Counted from the first letter of the stretch, positions 6,814 to 13,045 are shown. The stretch is DNA of 14,650 bases from Bacteroidales bacterium (GCA_016290715.1 JAEEUY010000260.1:1-14650); one strand, 5' to 3'. The notes: generated from the letters alone by a model not told the origin. Numbers and translations: made by a program.

Positions 6814-7621
6814 CCAACCAATCCGCGGGAATTTCCATTTTAGAAAATGCGAACAATTTCTTCCCCAAATCCTTCAAGGAGGCACCAATGTGGTAAACGA
6901 CATCGTCGATAATGAGGAAGCGGTCGTGAAAGCGGGGAGATTCCGTCACAACGATGGGCGGATACTGCTGGTTGTGCCGTGCCAAGTCGGCAGCAAGACC
7001 TTGCGTAATCTTTCGAGTGATGATTTTGGCGGCAACTCCAGCGTCCCGTTTCGACAGCAACAACAGCACCAATTCGTCCACATAGTTGTCAATCAGCGTG
7101 ATGCTGCTCTTGGCGGAGCGTATCAGTTCCGAAGCGAAGACGTAGGCATCGAAGATTTGCCCGTCGAAGAAAATACCCTGCACGGGCGGGAGTGAGGTGC
7201 GGACGAAGAAAGCGATTTGTTTGTCGTGTTCTGCAACTTTGTTTTCCAGCTGTTCAATGCGTTGGTTGACGGCGTAGCCGTGCAATATGTAGTCTTTCAA
7301 CACTGCGGATGCCCATTTCCTGAATTCAATGCCTTTTTGTGATTTTACGCGATATCCAACAGACAAAATCATATCCAGATTATAATAATCAACCTTATAC
7401 GTTTTGCCATCTCTGGCAGTTGTCGCAAAATTTGCGACAACTGAAAAATTTTCCAATTCCTCTTTCAACGCATTATTGATGTGTTTGCCAATGGTCTTGA
7501 CATCTCTGCCGAACAATACTGCCATTTGTTGACGATTCAGCCATACCGTCTCGTCCTCTATTCTAACTTCCAATGAAATGGTGTCATCCGGCTGGTACAA
7601 AATGATCTCTCCTTTATCCAT
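6809..7621 (-). CDS. RhuM-family protein with PLD-like C-terminal domain
   Basis: This 270-residue protein has the RhuM N-terminal domain (about 8-115): VRIEDETVWLNRQQMAVLFGRDVKTIGKHINN, then YYNLDMILSVGYRVKSQKGIEFRKWASAVLKDYILHGYAVN, a likely DNA-binding helix-turn-helix unit. A short coiled coil (RIEQLENKVAEHDKQI, about 121-136) joins it to a phospholipase D-like domain (about 148-258). That domain contains HDRFLIID, an HxRx4D variant of the PLD HKD motif (H232, R234, D239) with lysine replaced by arginine. Only one such motif is present, so an active enzyme would have to dimerise. RhuM genes are often found within or beside type I-like restriction operons, as here; their biochemical role is not settled. 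It has its own promoter and is separated from the specificity gene by 337 bp. Confidence 0.85.
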   Translation of the reverse strand: MDKGEIILYQPDDTISLEVRIEDETVWLNRQQMAVLFGRDVKTIGKHINNALKEELENFSVVANFATTARDGKTYKVDYYNLDMILSVGYRVKSQKGIEFRKWASAVLKDYILHGYAVNQRIEQLENKVAEHDKQIAFFVRTSLPPVQGIFFDGQIFDAYVFASELIRSAKSSITLIDNYVDELVLLLLSKRDAGVAAKIITRKITQGLAADLARHNQQYPPIVVTESPRFHDRFLIIDDVVYHIGASLKDLGKKLFAFSKMEIPADWLV

Positions 7622-7644
7622 TATATGAGTACAATTTCTAGCAG

Positions 7645-7676
7645 CAAAGATACAACATCAGCACCCCTTTATCAAG
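7645..7676 (-). promoter_or_regulatory. Promoter of the rhuM gene
   Basis: The minus strand reads TATCTTTG (7645-7652), an exact -7 match. A CTTG at 7673-7676 serves as -33 with a spacing of 20 bp, which is ideal for Bacteroidetes. Transcription would begin about 20 bp before the ATG at 7621. Confidence 0.75.
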
Positions 7677-7704
7677 AGGTTATTTCTCTAATAAACAAGT
7701 AGTT

Positions 7705-7779
7705 AAAAGTGGTAGATTTTAACCAAAAAGTGGTAAAACTTCGGGGGAAAAATGCAAAAAAACGGCCCCAAAAGCGGTT
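7705..7779. repeat. Short direct repeats AAAAGTGGTA upstream of the rhuM promoter
   Basis: AAAAGTGGTA occurs at 7705-7714 and again at 7726-7735, exactly 21 bp apart (two helical turns). A related word, AAAAGCGGTT, lies at 7770-7779. The cluster lies just upstream of the rhuM -33 element in the 337-bp gap between rhuM and the specificity gene, a plausible operator or activator site. Function is inferred from position only. Confidence 0.45.
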
Positions 7780-7832
7780 GAAAAATTGTTAAAAAAAAAT
7801 TTTTTTGTTCATTTTCTTTGCTCGCACCCAAA

Positions 7833-7949
7833 TTCCCCTTCTATGTATTTAAACTTCTATACAACTACCCTGCACTATTTCGCCGACCGTTAGGGAGACG
7901 GAATCTCAAGAAGGGGAAATTGTTTCGTGCTGCGTTCTGGAGGAACGCA
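7833..7949. other. Inverted repeats downstream of the specificity gene
   Basis: TTCCCCTTCT (7833-7842) and AGAAGGGGAA (7909-7918) are perfect 10-bp inverted arms 66 bp apart. A second hairpin, TGCGTTC (7931-7937) with GAACGCA (7943-7949), lies only 9 bp after the specificity-gene stop. On the minus strand the second could slow or end transcription, but no T-run follows it. The rest of the 7622-7958 gap is AT-rich with no gene. Confidence 0.5.
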
Positions 7950-7958
7950 CTTTCACAG

Positions 7959-9017
7959 TTATAAACATCCCGAATATGGCAGTCCTTTGATATAATCTTC
8001 CATCCATTGCCAGTCAGGCTCATATTCACCTTGGGCATTTTTTATGGCGGGAAGTTTTACTCTTGTTTCGGAAGGTTTGTATTTTCTGCCATAGGAATAA
8101 CGATACCTTTCTAGGTCTAATACACCTATCAAAAACATTGCATTATACTGATTCAAATGTTCATTATAGCCAGCAAACAATGTTGTAGAACCTATAAAAT
8201 CTTTTGGCTGATAAAGCGTAAAACCGACAGACCCTTGACCATCACCAATAAAAAGCATGCAGTTTCCCTTGGTTACCAATGTTTTCTCCATTTGCACATA
8301 TCGCATTATTCCATTATCAGATTTTTTTGCACCGATGTAGGCTATGTCTGTTCCGTCTTGAAGCAATTCTGTAGCGCTATTACATTTGCATTTTTGTATT
8401 GTTCCCTTATCATTTCCAAACAAAGTCCCAACCCTAAACCACTTCCACTCTTTTGTGTTTAATTTCAATTTATTATTTGACAATGGTTTTGATTCAAAAC
8501 ACTTTTCCCATACAGATTTTGACTTATCCGGCAATTTCGGAACAAGATTTCTCTTTACATAATCTTCTATCCATTGCCAATCGGGATTGCCATTATTGCG
8601 AATTGGTAATTTCAATCTTATCTTTTCAGCGACAGAACTATAAACAGATCTCCCATAAGAAAATCTATACTTTTCTTTATTTATAAGACAGACAAGAAAT
8701 ATGGAAATGTATTGATTGTTTTTAAATTTTGGTATTAAGATATTAACTCTGCCGTGTCCTACTGCAAAAAAATCATTGGGTTGATAATATGCATTACCAA
8801 ACATGTCCAATGTTATTGTATTACCATTGAATATTTTAGCAATACCATCACCAAAACTTGTGATATATTTTACTATACCATTATTTGTTTCCCCAGATGA
8901 AACAAGTGGTGTTGAACCATCGTCTATTCTATCGGCTTTTATATCCCCTTTTGTCAAGGATACAATAAACAATTCATCTATTGTAAAGCATTTCCAATCA
9001 GTAGTATTCATAATCAT
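7959..9017 (-). CDS. Restriction-modification specificity subunit (BcgI B-like, two target recognition domains)
   Basis: This 352-residue protein is an S subunit built as a tandem duplication. Half one has WKCF (8-11), YRFSYGR (117-123), LKLP (136-139) and PDWQWIEDYVK (145-155). Half two repeats them as WKWF (191-194), YRYSYGR (305-311), VKLP (320-323) and PDWQWMEDYIK (334-344), and the protein ends in LPYSGCL. Each half would contact one part of a bipartite DNA target. The length is close to the roughly 340 residues of the B subunit of the type IIB enzyme BcgI, and shorter than most type I HsdS proteins. Its ATG overlaps the TGA of the nuclease-methylase gene (ATGA, 9014-9017), so the two are translationally coupled. 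The alternative start at the third codon (MNTTDWK) cannot be excluded. Base composition is more AT-rich than the partner gene. Target sequence unknown. Confidence 0.87.
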   Translation of the reverse strand: MIMNTTDWKCFTIDELFIVSLTKGDIKADRIDDGSTPLVSSGETNNGIVKYITSFGDGIAKIFNGNTITLDMFGNAYYQPNDFFAVGHGRVNILIPKFKNNQYISIFLVCLINKEKYRFSYGRSVYSSVAEKIRLKLPIRNNGNPDWQWIEDYVKRNLVPKLPDKSKSVWEKCFESKPLSNNKLKLNTKEWKWFRVGTLFGNDKGTIQKCKCNSATELLQDGTDIAYIGAKKSDNGIMRYVQMEKTLVTKGNCMLFIGDGQGSVGFTLYQPKDFIGSTTLFAGYNEHLNQYNAMFLIGVLDLERYRYSYGRKYKPSETRVKLPAIKNAQGEYEPDWQWMEDYIKGLPYSGCL

Positions 9018-10753
9018 TTTTCCTCATTCAGAACTAAAAATGCTGCATAATCTCTCATCTTACAAATGAAATCATCATCGCATAGTGTTGAATAATCCGT
9101 TTCCATATATGCTTCAGCGCACCATTCTTCGTTGGCTTCTACATGGCGGGTTACTGATTCCCCTGCTACGGTTGAGCGATGTTCGTATAAATCAAACCAT
9201 TCCTTTTCAATAGTTTCCCATTTGTCTCGGACATCCACACGACCGACACCTTTTCGTTTCTCAAAACCATCATCTTTGAAATATCCAAAAAATGTTTCCT
9301 TGTCTTTTTTGTGAGGTTTGCCCAAATCAAACACCATACAGCATGCAACAGCACTTGCACCCGGATAGAACATTTCGGCAGGAAATGAGAAAACTGCATC
9401 AAGAGTGTGTCTTTCGAGCATTTTCTGTTTGAAATTACCAATTACGCCATCTGTTTGAATGGCACATGCCATTGGCAGCAACGTCAGCAAACGACCGCGG
9501 TTGACCTTTTGTGCAACAAATTCCACAAAACATAGTCCTTTTGAAGGGTCGGTGCTTGTTTTTCCCCATGTTTTGGCAAAATCTTCTGGCACTTGATTCT
9601 TGGATGCGTTGTATGGCGGATTCATCAGCACAACGTCGGCATTTGCCTTTTCTATCCAGTCGCCCAATTCAAAGCACGAACCCAAGCGCACATTTGAATT
9701 TCCATCACCATGAATCAGCATATTGGTTGTTGAAAGACCGTAAACATTCTTGTCGAACTCAATTCCATATATTTGATTCTTTTTTATCGCGTTACGCTCC
9801 GCATCTGTTTCACAGTCGTTAAGTGCCTGCGTCATAGCCTGGACAATGAAAGTTCCAGAACCACATGTCGGATCTAATACTCTGGAAGTTTTGTAAATAC
9901 CTGCAACTTTTGCCATAAAGTGCGATATGTGGTTTGGCGTAAATGCTTGATTCTTATCTTCGCGGGCGACATATTTGTTGAATGTGGTAAAGAAATAGCT
10001 TAGAATATCGTGTCCCTCACGGCTTGCCTCGTTTATGTACGGAACAATGTTTATCTCTATGTAGTTCAATATCTTTTCAAAGTTCTCCGATTTGATTTTC
10101 TCAACATTTTGGTCTTTTAGGATGTTTTCATGCAATATCACAATCTTATCAGCTTTGTCAAGGCTGCCTTCCAAAAGTTTTCCCAACACTTCCTTTATTC
10201 CTGCAATTATTTGTGCTGTGCTTAATCCTTTGTAGTTCAATCCGTTCTTTAAAGCAAGTAGACAGGTGCCAACAAACTGGCTACGAAGTTTTTCGGCTAT
10301 ACCATTGTCGTGAAGCAAGCGGTTGAGTTTAGATGTATTCTCAAGAACCGCTGTTTTGTCGTTGACATTCTTGGGCTTAAAATAGTCAACGTACTCTGCA
10401 AACGATTTCAGTTTGCGGTCATCAAGTTCTTCCACATCGCCGTTTGCTATTTTCCATACTTTTATTTTGTCGTCGTTGGTGTTGGCGAGAATTGCTATTA
10501 TTTTTGTCTGTGCCGACAAACGTTGTTCAAGTGCAACATAATCAAATAGTTGCTGTTTGTCTTTGGGTTTAAAATTCTGTTTTGTTTCTATCAGCACGGA
10601 AACTTTTGAAGTTCCATCATAAAAACGTATGTCAAGTTTGAAATGTTTTTGCGTTACATTTTCAAGCACCTGTTTGTAACTAAATTCTCCACCTTCAATA
10701 TTGCTGAAATGAAATGATCTTCCAATACGATCAATCATGTCTATTCTTTGCAT
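9014..10753 (-). CDS. Nuclease-methyltransferase fusion subunit of a BcgI-like restriction-modification system
   Basis: This 579-residue protein begins with a candidate PD-(D/E)xK nuclease domain (about 20-110): LDIRFYDGTSKVSVLIETKQNF, with E56 and K58 forming ExK and D41 or D45 a possible partner. A helical linker (about 130-260) follows. The N6-adenine methylase core has FTPNHI at 271-276, SAM-binding DPTCGSGTF at 294-302, acidic IEFD at 331-334 and catalytic NPPY at 378-381. One protein therefore appears to carry cutting and methylating functions, with the adjacent S protein supplying specificity, as in BcgI A/B (type IIB, cutting both sides of the site). Type I-like methylation alone is the alternative if the N-terminal fold is inactive. 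No hsdR-like helicase gene is nearby. A stop codon four codons upstream of the ATG supports this start. Confidence 0.85.
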   Translation of the reverse strand: MQRIDMIDRIGRSFHFSNIEGGEFSYKQVLENVTQKHFKLDIRFYDGTSKVSVLIETKQNFKPKDKQQLFDYVALEQRLSAQTKIIAILANTNDDKIKVWKIANGDVEELDDRKLKSFAEYVDYFKPKNVNDKTAVLENTSKLNRLLHDNGIAEKLRSQFVGTCLLALKNGLNYKGLSTAQIIAGIKEVLGKLLEGSLDKADKIVILHENILKDQNVEKIKSENFEKILNYIEINIVPYINEASREGHDILSYFFTTFNKYVAREDKNQAFTPNHISHFMAKVAGIYKTSRVLDPTCGSGTFIVQAMTQALNDCETDAERNAIKKNQIYGIEFDKNVYGLSTTNMLIHGDGNSNVRLGSCFELGDWIEKANADVVLMNPPYNASKNQVPEDFAKTWGKTSTDPSKGLCFVEFVAQKVNRGRLLTLLPMACAIQTDGVIGNFKQKMLERHTLDAVFSFPAEMFYPGASAVACCMVFDLGKPHKKDKETFFGYFKDDGFEKRKGVGRVDVRDKWETIEKEWFDLYEHRSTVAGESVTRHVEANEEWCAEAYMETDYSTLCDDDFICKMRDYAAFLVLNEEK

Positions 10754-10844
10754 TTCTTTTGAGTTTTATACCTTTGCTTCAAACCCTCACCCCAATAAGC
10801 CCCAAAAGAAAAAGGCGCTCGCCGTTCCTTTTGTGTGCTTACCA

Positions 10845-10968
10845 TATCACTGAGGTATTCCCCAATACCACTGTACACTGATAAGTACGAAACAACTCAC
10901 GCCTATTGGCGTGAACCTTCGCAAACTTATTCTCGTGTACTTCTAAATTTGGGGAATTTTCAGTGATA
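10845..10968. repeat. 124-bp imperfect palindrome in the leader of the restriction operon
   Basis: Colinear complementary blocks run inward from both ends: TATCACTGA (10845-10853) with TCAGTGATA (10960-10968); ATTCCCCAA (10857-10865) with TTGGGGAAT (10949-10957); GTACAC near 10874 with GTGTAC near 10935; ATAAGT (10881-10886) with ACTTAT (10925-10930); and TCACGCC (10897-10903) with GGCGTGA (10908-10914) around a TATT loop. The blocks share nearly the same centre, near 10906. It could fold as a long hairpin in RNA or a cruciform in DNA. A smaller hairpin, GGTATT-CCCC-AATACC, lies in the left arm. Confidence 0.75.
10922..10929 (-). promoter_or_regulatory. Possible internal -7 element within the palindrome
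   Basis: The minus strand reads TAAGTTTG, an exact TAnnTTTG match pointing at the restriction operon, about 170 bp before its ATG. No good -33 element lies at the right distance, so it is a weaker candidate than the one at 11062-11095. Confidence 0.3.
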
Positions 10969-11027
10969 GAGAATAAGAGCGTAAAGCTCAGATGGTTAAT
11001 ATATTATTTTGATTGGTTTTTCCTGTT

Positions 11028-11119
11028 ATTTTTGGTTTCGTTTATACTCATTTTTCGGCTGCAAATTTACCATTTTTTACAATTTTACAGCCAAAAATTG
11101 CGGAAAACGAACCAAAAAT
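11028..11119. repeat. Inverted repeat surrounding the candidate restriction-operon promoter
   Basis: ATTTTTGGTT (11028-11037) and AACCAAAAAT (11110-11119) are perfect 10-bp inverted arms. They continue inward as CGTTT (11039-11043) and AAACG (11105-11109), with one unpaired base in the left arm. Inside lie GGCTG and CAGCC. The arms flank a candidate promoter, so they could be an operator or part of a mobile palindrome. Confidence 0.5.
11062..11095 (-). promoter_or_regulatory. Candidate promoter of the restriction-modification operon
   Basis: The minus strand reads TAAATTTG (11062-11069), an exact -7 match. TTTG (11092-11095) lies 22 bp upstream as -33. Transcription would start near 11055, giving a leader of about 300 nt that contains the whole 124-bp palindrome before the ATG at 10753. 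Confidence 0.5.
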
Positions 11120-11147
11120 TGCATGAGTGAGTGTTATTTCTGAAGGT

Positions 11148-11331
11148 AGCGTGTCCTTGACACGCTGTTATCGTATGCCGGCATTCCTGCCTAGACTGCG
11201 GCCTCAAGAGGCCTTGTCTGAGGTTACTGGGAGTGCGTCCCTTTGGGACGCTGGGTCAGAGAGGCGCATCCAGTCCCCACTCTGCACTTTCGTTTGAGTG
11301 AGGTTATTGAGAGTTCGTCCCTCCGGGACGC
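11148..11331 (+). repeat. Cluster of REP-like palindromic repeats, right end of the island
   Basis: Successive hairpins: AGCGTGTC-CTT-GACACGCT (11148-11166); the palindrome ATGCCGGCAT (11175-11184); AGAC-TGC-GGCCTC-AA-GAGGCC-TT-GTCT (11193-11219); GCGTCCC-TTT-GGGACGC (11235-11251); and CGTCCC-TCC-GGGACG (11316-11321 with 11325-11330). The last two lie in a unit repeated at an 80-bp offset, beginning TGAGGTTACTGGGAG at 11219 and TGAGGTTATTGAGAG at 11299. A diverged copy lies inverted at 6568-6624. I see no gene; the open frame on the opposite strand only reads through these hairpins. Confidence 0.7.
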
Positions 11332-11442
11332 TGGATGAAATATGGCGCCTTTGACACGCAAAATAGACAAATAGTCATCTATTATACTAATAATTAATAC
11401 TTTACATTTTGGATACGATAATTTCATGCCGCCGCCAAACTG

Positions 11443-11475
11443 ATGGCCTTGATGAAAAAAACGTCAAAAAAATGA
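11443..11475 (+). repeat. 33-bp perfect direct repeat, right copy
   Basis: This copy is identical to 6525-6557 and in the same orientation, 4918 bp away. It too begins with ATG and ends with TGA in frame. Flanking bases differ immediately outside on both sides. Confidence 0.9.
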
Positions 11476-11492
11476 TGGAATAAAGCGTTAAG

Positions 11493-11690
11493 AAGTTTAC
11501 ACTGTTCGAGCGCATTGAAATAAAGAGGTTCATTGCTGCAAGCCGATGATTAAAAGCGACTTTGGCTAAAAAGAATAGCGCGAGTTTTGTAAACTTTAGC
11601 TTTATGAAGTCATTTTTTAGTTTTTTTCAGCACAGCCTTGACTTTTCTTTTGCTTCTTTTTTTTGTGTCAAGACAAAGAAAAGAAGAAGA
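11493..11690 (+). repeat. Intergenic element with AAGTTTAC/GTAAACTT arms and CTTGAC...GTCAAG repeat, copy 2
   Basis: AAGTTTAC (11493-11500) and GTAAACTT (11589-11596) are inverted arms, with further partial pairing of CGAGCGC and GCGCGAG. They are followed by CTTGAC (11637-11642) and GTCAAG (11667-11672) with T/C-rich and purine-rich runs, matching the copy at 2021-2070. No coding content is recognised. Similar elements are common between genes in Bacteroidales. Confidence 0.5.
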
Positions 11691-11697
11691 AATGAAA

Positions 11698-11728
11698 ATA
11701 GGTGGCTTCGACAAGCTCAGCCACCTAT
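11698..11728. repeat. Hairpin repeat ATAGGTGGCT / AGCCACCTAT
   Basis: Perfect 10-bp arms at 11698-11707 and 11719-11728 surround an 11-nt loop, TCGACAAGCTC. The phrase GGCTTCGACAAGCTCAGCC is a form of a well-known interspersed hairpin in Bacteroidetes genomes. No T-run follows, so I do not call it a terminator. Confidence 0.6.
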
Positions 11729-11823
11729 ATCAAGCCCATATTTTACGATTTATATGTAAATATCACAATAACAGTATATTACTTAAAAACACAAGACTTT
11801 TAGCGAAAGCAATCATTTACAAT

Positions 11824-11864
11824 AAAAAAGATTGGCAAAGAGAAACTCCTTGCCAATCTTTTTT
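11824..11864 (-). terminator. Bidirectional-type terminator of the rpsF-rpsR-rplI operon
   Basis: Perfect 15-bp arms at 11824-11838 (six A, then GATTGGCAA) and 11850-11864 (TTGCCAATC, then six T) enclose an 11-nt loop. The structure begins 20 bp after the rplI stop. A-tract and T-tract on opposite sides mean it could stop transcription on either strand. Confidence 0.9.
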
Positions 11865-11884
11865 AATAACAGGTTATCCGACAA

Positions 11885-12334
11885 TTATTCTGCCACAACT
11901 TCCAAGTTAATAGTAACTTTGAATTCTTTGTGGAGGTTAACTTGTGCGGTATAATTTCCTAATTCTTTAATATGATCCTCTTTCAGAATAATTTTCTTAC
12001 GATCAATATCAATACCATGTTGCTCTTTCAGTGCATTCGCTACTGCGATATTGTTTACTGAGCCGAAAATCGTTCCTTTTTCAGAAGCCTTGGTAGGTAT
12101 TTGAACGGTAAGACCTTCAATTTTCCCTGCCATAAATTCAGCTTCTTTTCTGATTTTTTCAGCTTTGAAAGCGCGTTGTTTCAAAGTTTCAGCTAACATT
12201 TTTTTATTGGGTTCCGTTGCCAAAATTGCCAATCCTTGAGGGATGAGGTAATTTCTTGCGTAGCCGTCTTTTACTTTTACGAGGTCATCGGCATAACCTA
12301 AATTTTGAACGTCTTGTTTTAAAATAACTTCCAT
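11885..12334 (-). CDS. rplI: 50S ribosomal protein bL9
   Basis: This 149-residue protein is a full-length bL9. The N-terminal rRNA-binding domain has MEVILKQDVQNLGYADDLVKVKDGYARNYLIPQGLA, the family signature, followed by a long connecting helix (about 41-75) and a C-terminal domain with GTIFGSVNNIAVANAL. It binds 23S rRNA near the L1 stalk and influences frame maintenance. It is last in the rpsF-rpsR-rplI operon, 14 bp after rpsR, with a clear Shine-Dalgarno AGGAGGG upstream and a strong terminator 20 bp downstream. Confidence 0.98.
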   Translation of the reverse strand: MEVILKQDVQNLGYADDLVKVKDGYARNYLIPQGLAILATEPNKKMLAETLKQRAFKAEKIRKEAEFMAGKIEGLTVQIPTKASEKGTIFGSVNNIAVANALKEQHGIDIDRKKIILKEDHIKELGNYTAQVNLHKEFKVTINLEVVAE

Positions 12335-12340
12335 GATATG

Positions 12341-12347
12341 CCCTCCT
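12341..12347 (-). promoter_or_regulatory. Strong Shine-Dalgarno of rplI
   Basis: The minus strand reads AGGAGGG, 6 bp before the ATG at 12334. Such clear Shine-Dalgarno sequences are uncommon in Bacteroidetes, and it fixes the start. Confidence 0.8.
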
Positions 12348-12348
12348 A

Positions 12349-12624
12349 CTATTGATTTGATTTTAAATTATCGGTTACGAAAGGAAGTAAAGCAAGATGT
12401 CTGGCTCTTTTGACTGCTTGCGCCACTTTTTTCTGATATTTTAATGATGTACCGGTTAAGCGTCTTGGTAAAATTCTGCCTTGTTCGTTAACGAATCTTT
12501 TCAAGAATTCACCATCTTTATAATCGATATATTTGATGCCGCTTTTTTTGAAACGACAATATTTTTTCTTTCTAACATCAACCGCTATCGGGGTCAAATA
12601 TTTAATGTCTGATTGTTGTGCCAT
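12349..12624 (-). CDS. rpsR: 30S ribosomal protein bS18
   Basis: This 91-residue protein is bS18. Features are KKKYCRFKKSGIKYIDYKDGEFLKRFVNEQGRILPRRLTGTSLKYQKKVAQAVKRARHLALLPF, covering the whole conserved core. It binds 16S rRNA as a heterodimer with bS6, which is encoded 14 bp upstream. Only one cysteine is present, in YCRF, so it is not the zinc-ribbon form with a full Cys set. The start is supported by a perfect AAGGAGG nearby. Confidence 0.98.
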   Translation of the reverse strand: MAQQSDIKYLTPIAVDVRKKKYCRFKKSGIKYIDYKDGEFLKRFVNEQGRILPRRLTGTSLKYQKKVAQAVKRARHLALLPFVTDNLKSNQ

Positions 12625-12633
12625 AATTATTTT

Positions 12634-12640
12634 CCTCCTT
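12634..12640 (-). promoter_or_regulatory. Strong Shine-Dalgarno of rpsR
   Basis: The minus strand reads AAGGAGG, 9 bp before the rpsR ATG at 12624. It overlaps the rpsF stop codon, so bS6 termination and bS18 initiation are closely linked. Confidence 0.8.
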
Positions 12641-12992
12641 ATTCTTTATTCGCTTCTTTTTCTTTTCTTAAATTGCGTCTTTTTTCATTGTAAGCAATAG
12701 CATGTTTGTCTAATGTTACCGTTAAATAACGCATGATCTTTTCGTCACGACGATATTGCAATTCAAAATCTTTGATAATGCTGCCGTCGGCTTTAAATTC
12801 AAAAAGATGGTAAAAACCAGAGGTTTTTTTTGCGATGGGGTACTCCAATTTGCGTAATCCCCAGTTTTCTTGGTGAATAATTTCTGCACCTTTGTTGAGA
12901 AGATAATTCTCAAACTTTTTTACCGTTTCCTTCATCTGTTCTTCAGACAAAACGGGAGTCATAATGAAAACGGTTTCGTACTGATTCAACAT
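12639..12992 (-). CDS. rpsF: 30S ribosomal protein bS6
   Basis: This 117-residue protein is bS6, with LNQYETVFIMTPVLSEEQMKETVKKFENYLLNKGAEIIHQENWGLRKLEYPIAKKTSGFYHLFEFKAD followed by a basic, glutamate-rich tail (KRRNLRKEKEANKE). It partners bS18 on the central domain of 16S rRNA. It is first in the three-gene operon and divergent from nfeD across a 197-bp gap. In other phyla the rpsF leader binds the S6:S18 complex for feedback; I cannot demonstrate that motif here. Confidence 0.98.
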   Translation of the reverse strand: MLNQYETVFIMTPVLSEEQMKETVKKFENYLLNKGAEIIHQENWGLRKLEYPIAKKTSGFYHLFEFKADGSIIKDFELQYRRDEKIMRYLTVTLDKHAIAYNEKRRNLRKEKEANKE

Positions 12993-13037
12993 AACTGTTT
13001 GATTTTTTGTTTATAATTTGTTTAAAAATTCGGGGTG

Positions 13038-13045
13038 CAAAAATA
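13038..13045 (-). promoter_or_regulatory. -7 element of the rpsF operon
   Basis: The minus strand reads TATTTTTG, matching TAnnTTTG, 45 bp before the rpsF ATG. The nearest TTTG upstream is only 15 bp away, closer than the usual 19-21, so the -33 part is uncertain. Confidence 0.5.

Noticed and set aside
6800..7195. 131-residue plus-strand frame opposite rhuM
   Set aside because: It is the antisense shadow of the RhuM-PLD gene, whose family motifs and promoter are clear.
10754..11147. Possible tRNA or retron-type RNA in the structured leader
   Set aside because: No acceptor/T-arm sequence of a tRNA is seen, and no reverse transcriptase gene is nearby; the structure is a single long palindrome.
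11148..11331. Repeated hairpins considered as a CRISPR array
   Set aside because: The units are unequal, palindromic and only partly similar, spacers are not of uniform length, and no cas genes are present.
11224..11427. 67-residue minus-strand open frame
   Set aside because: It reads straight through the REP-like hairpins, has no recognisable protein content and no promoter or start signal.
6525..11475. The 33-bp repeats as a transposon target-site duplication
   Set aside because: 33 bp is too long for known transposition duplications, and no transposase or matching terminal inverted repeats border them directly.
11562..11910. Overlapping plus-strand open frames of 65 and 90 residues
   Set aside because: They are translations of the CTTGAC repeat, the GGTGGCT hairpin and the rplI terminator, with low-complexity F/S/K content.
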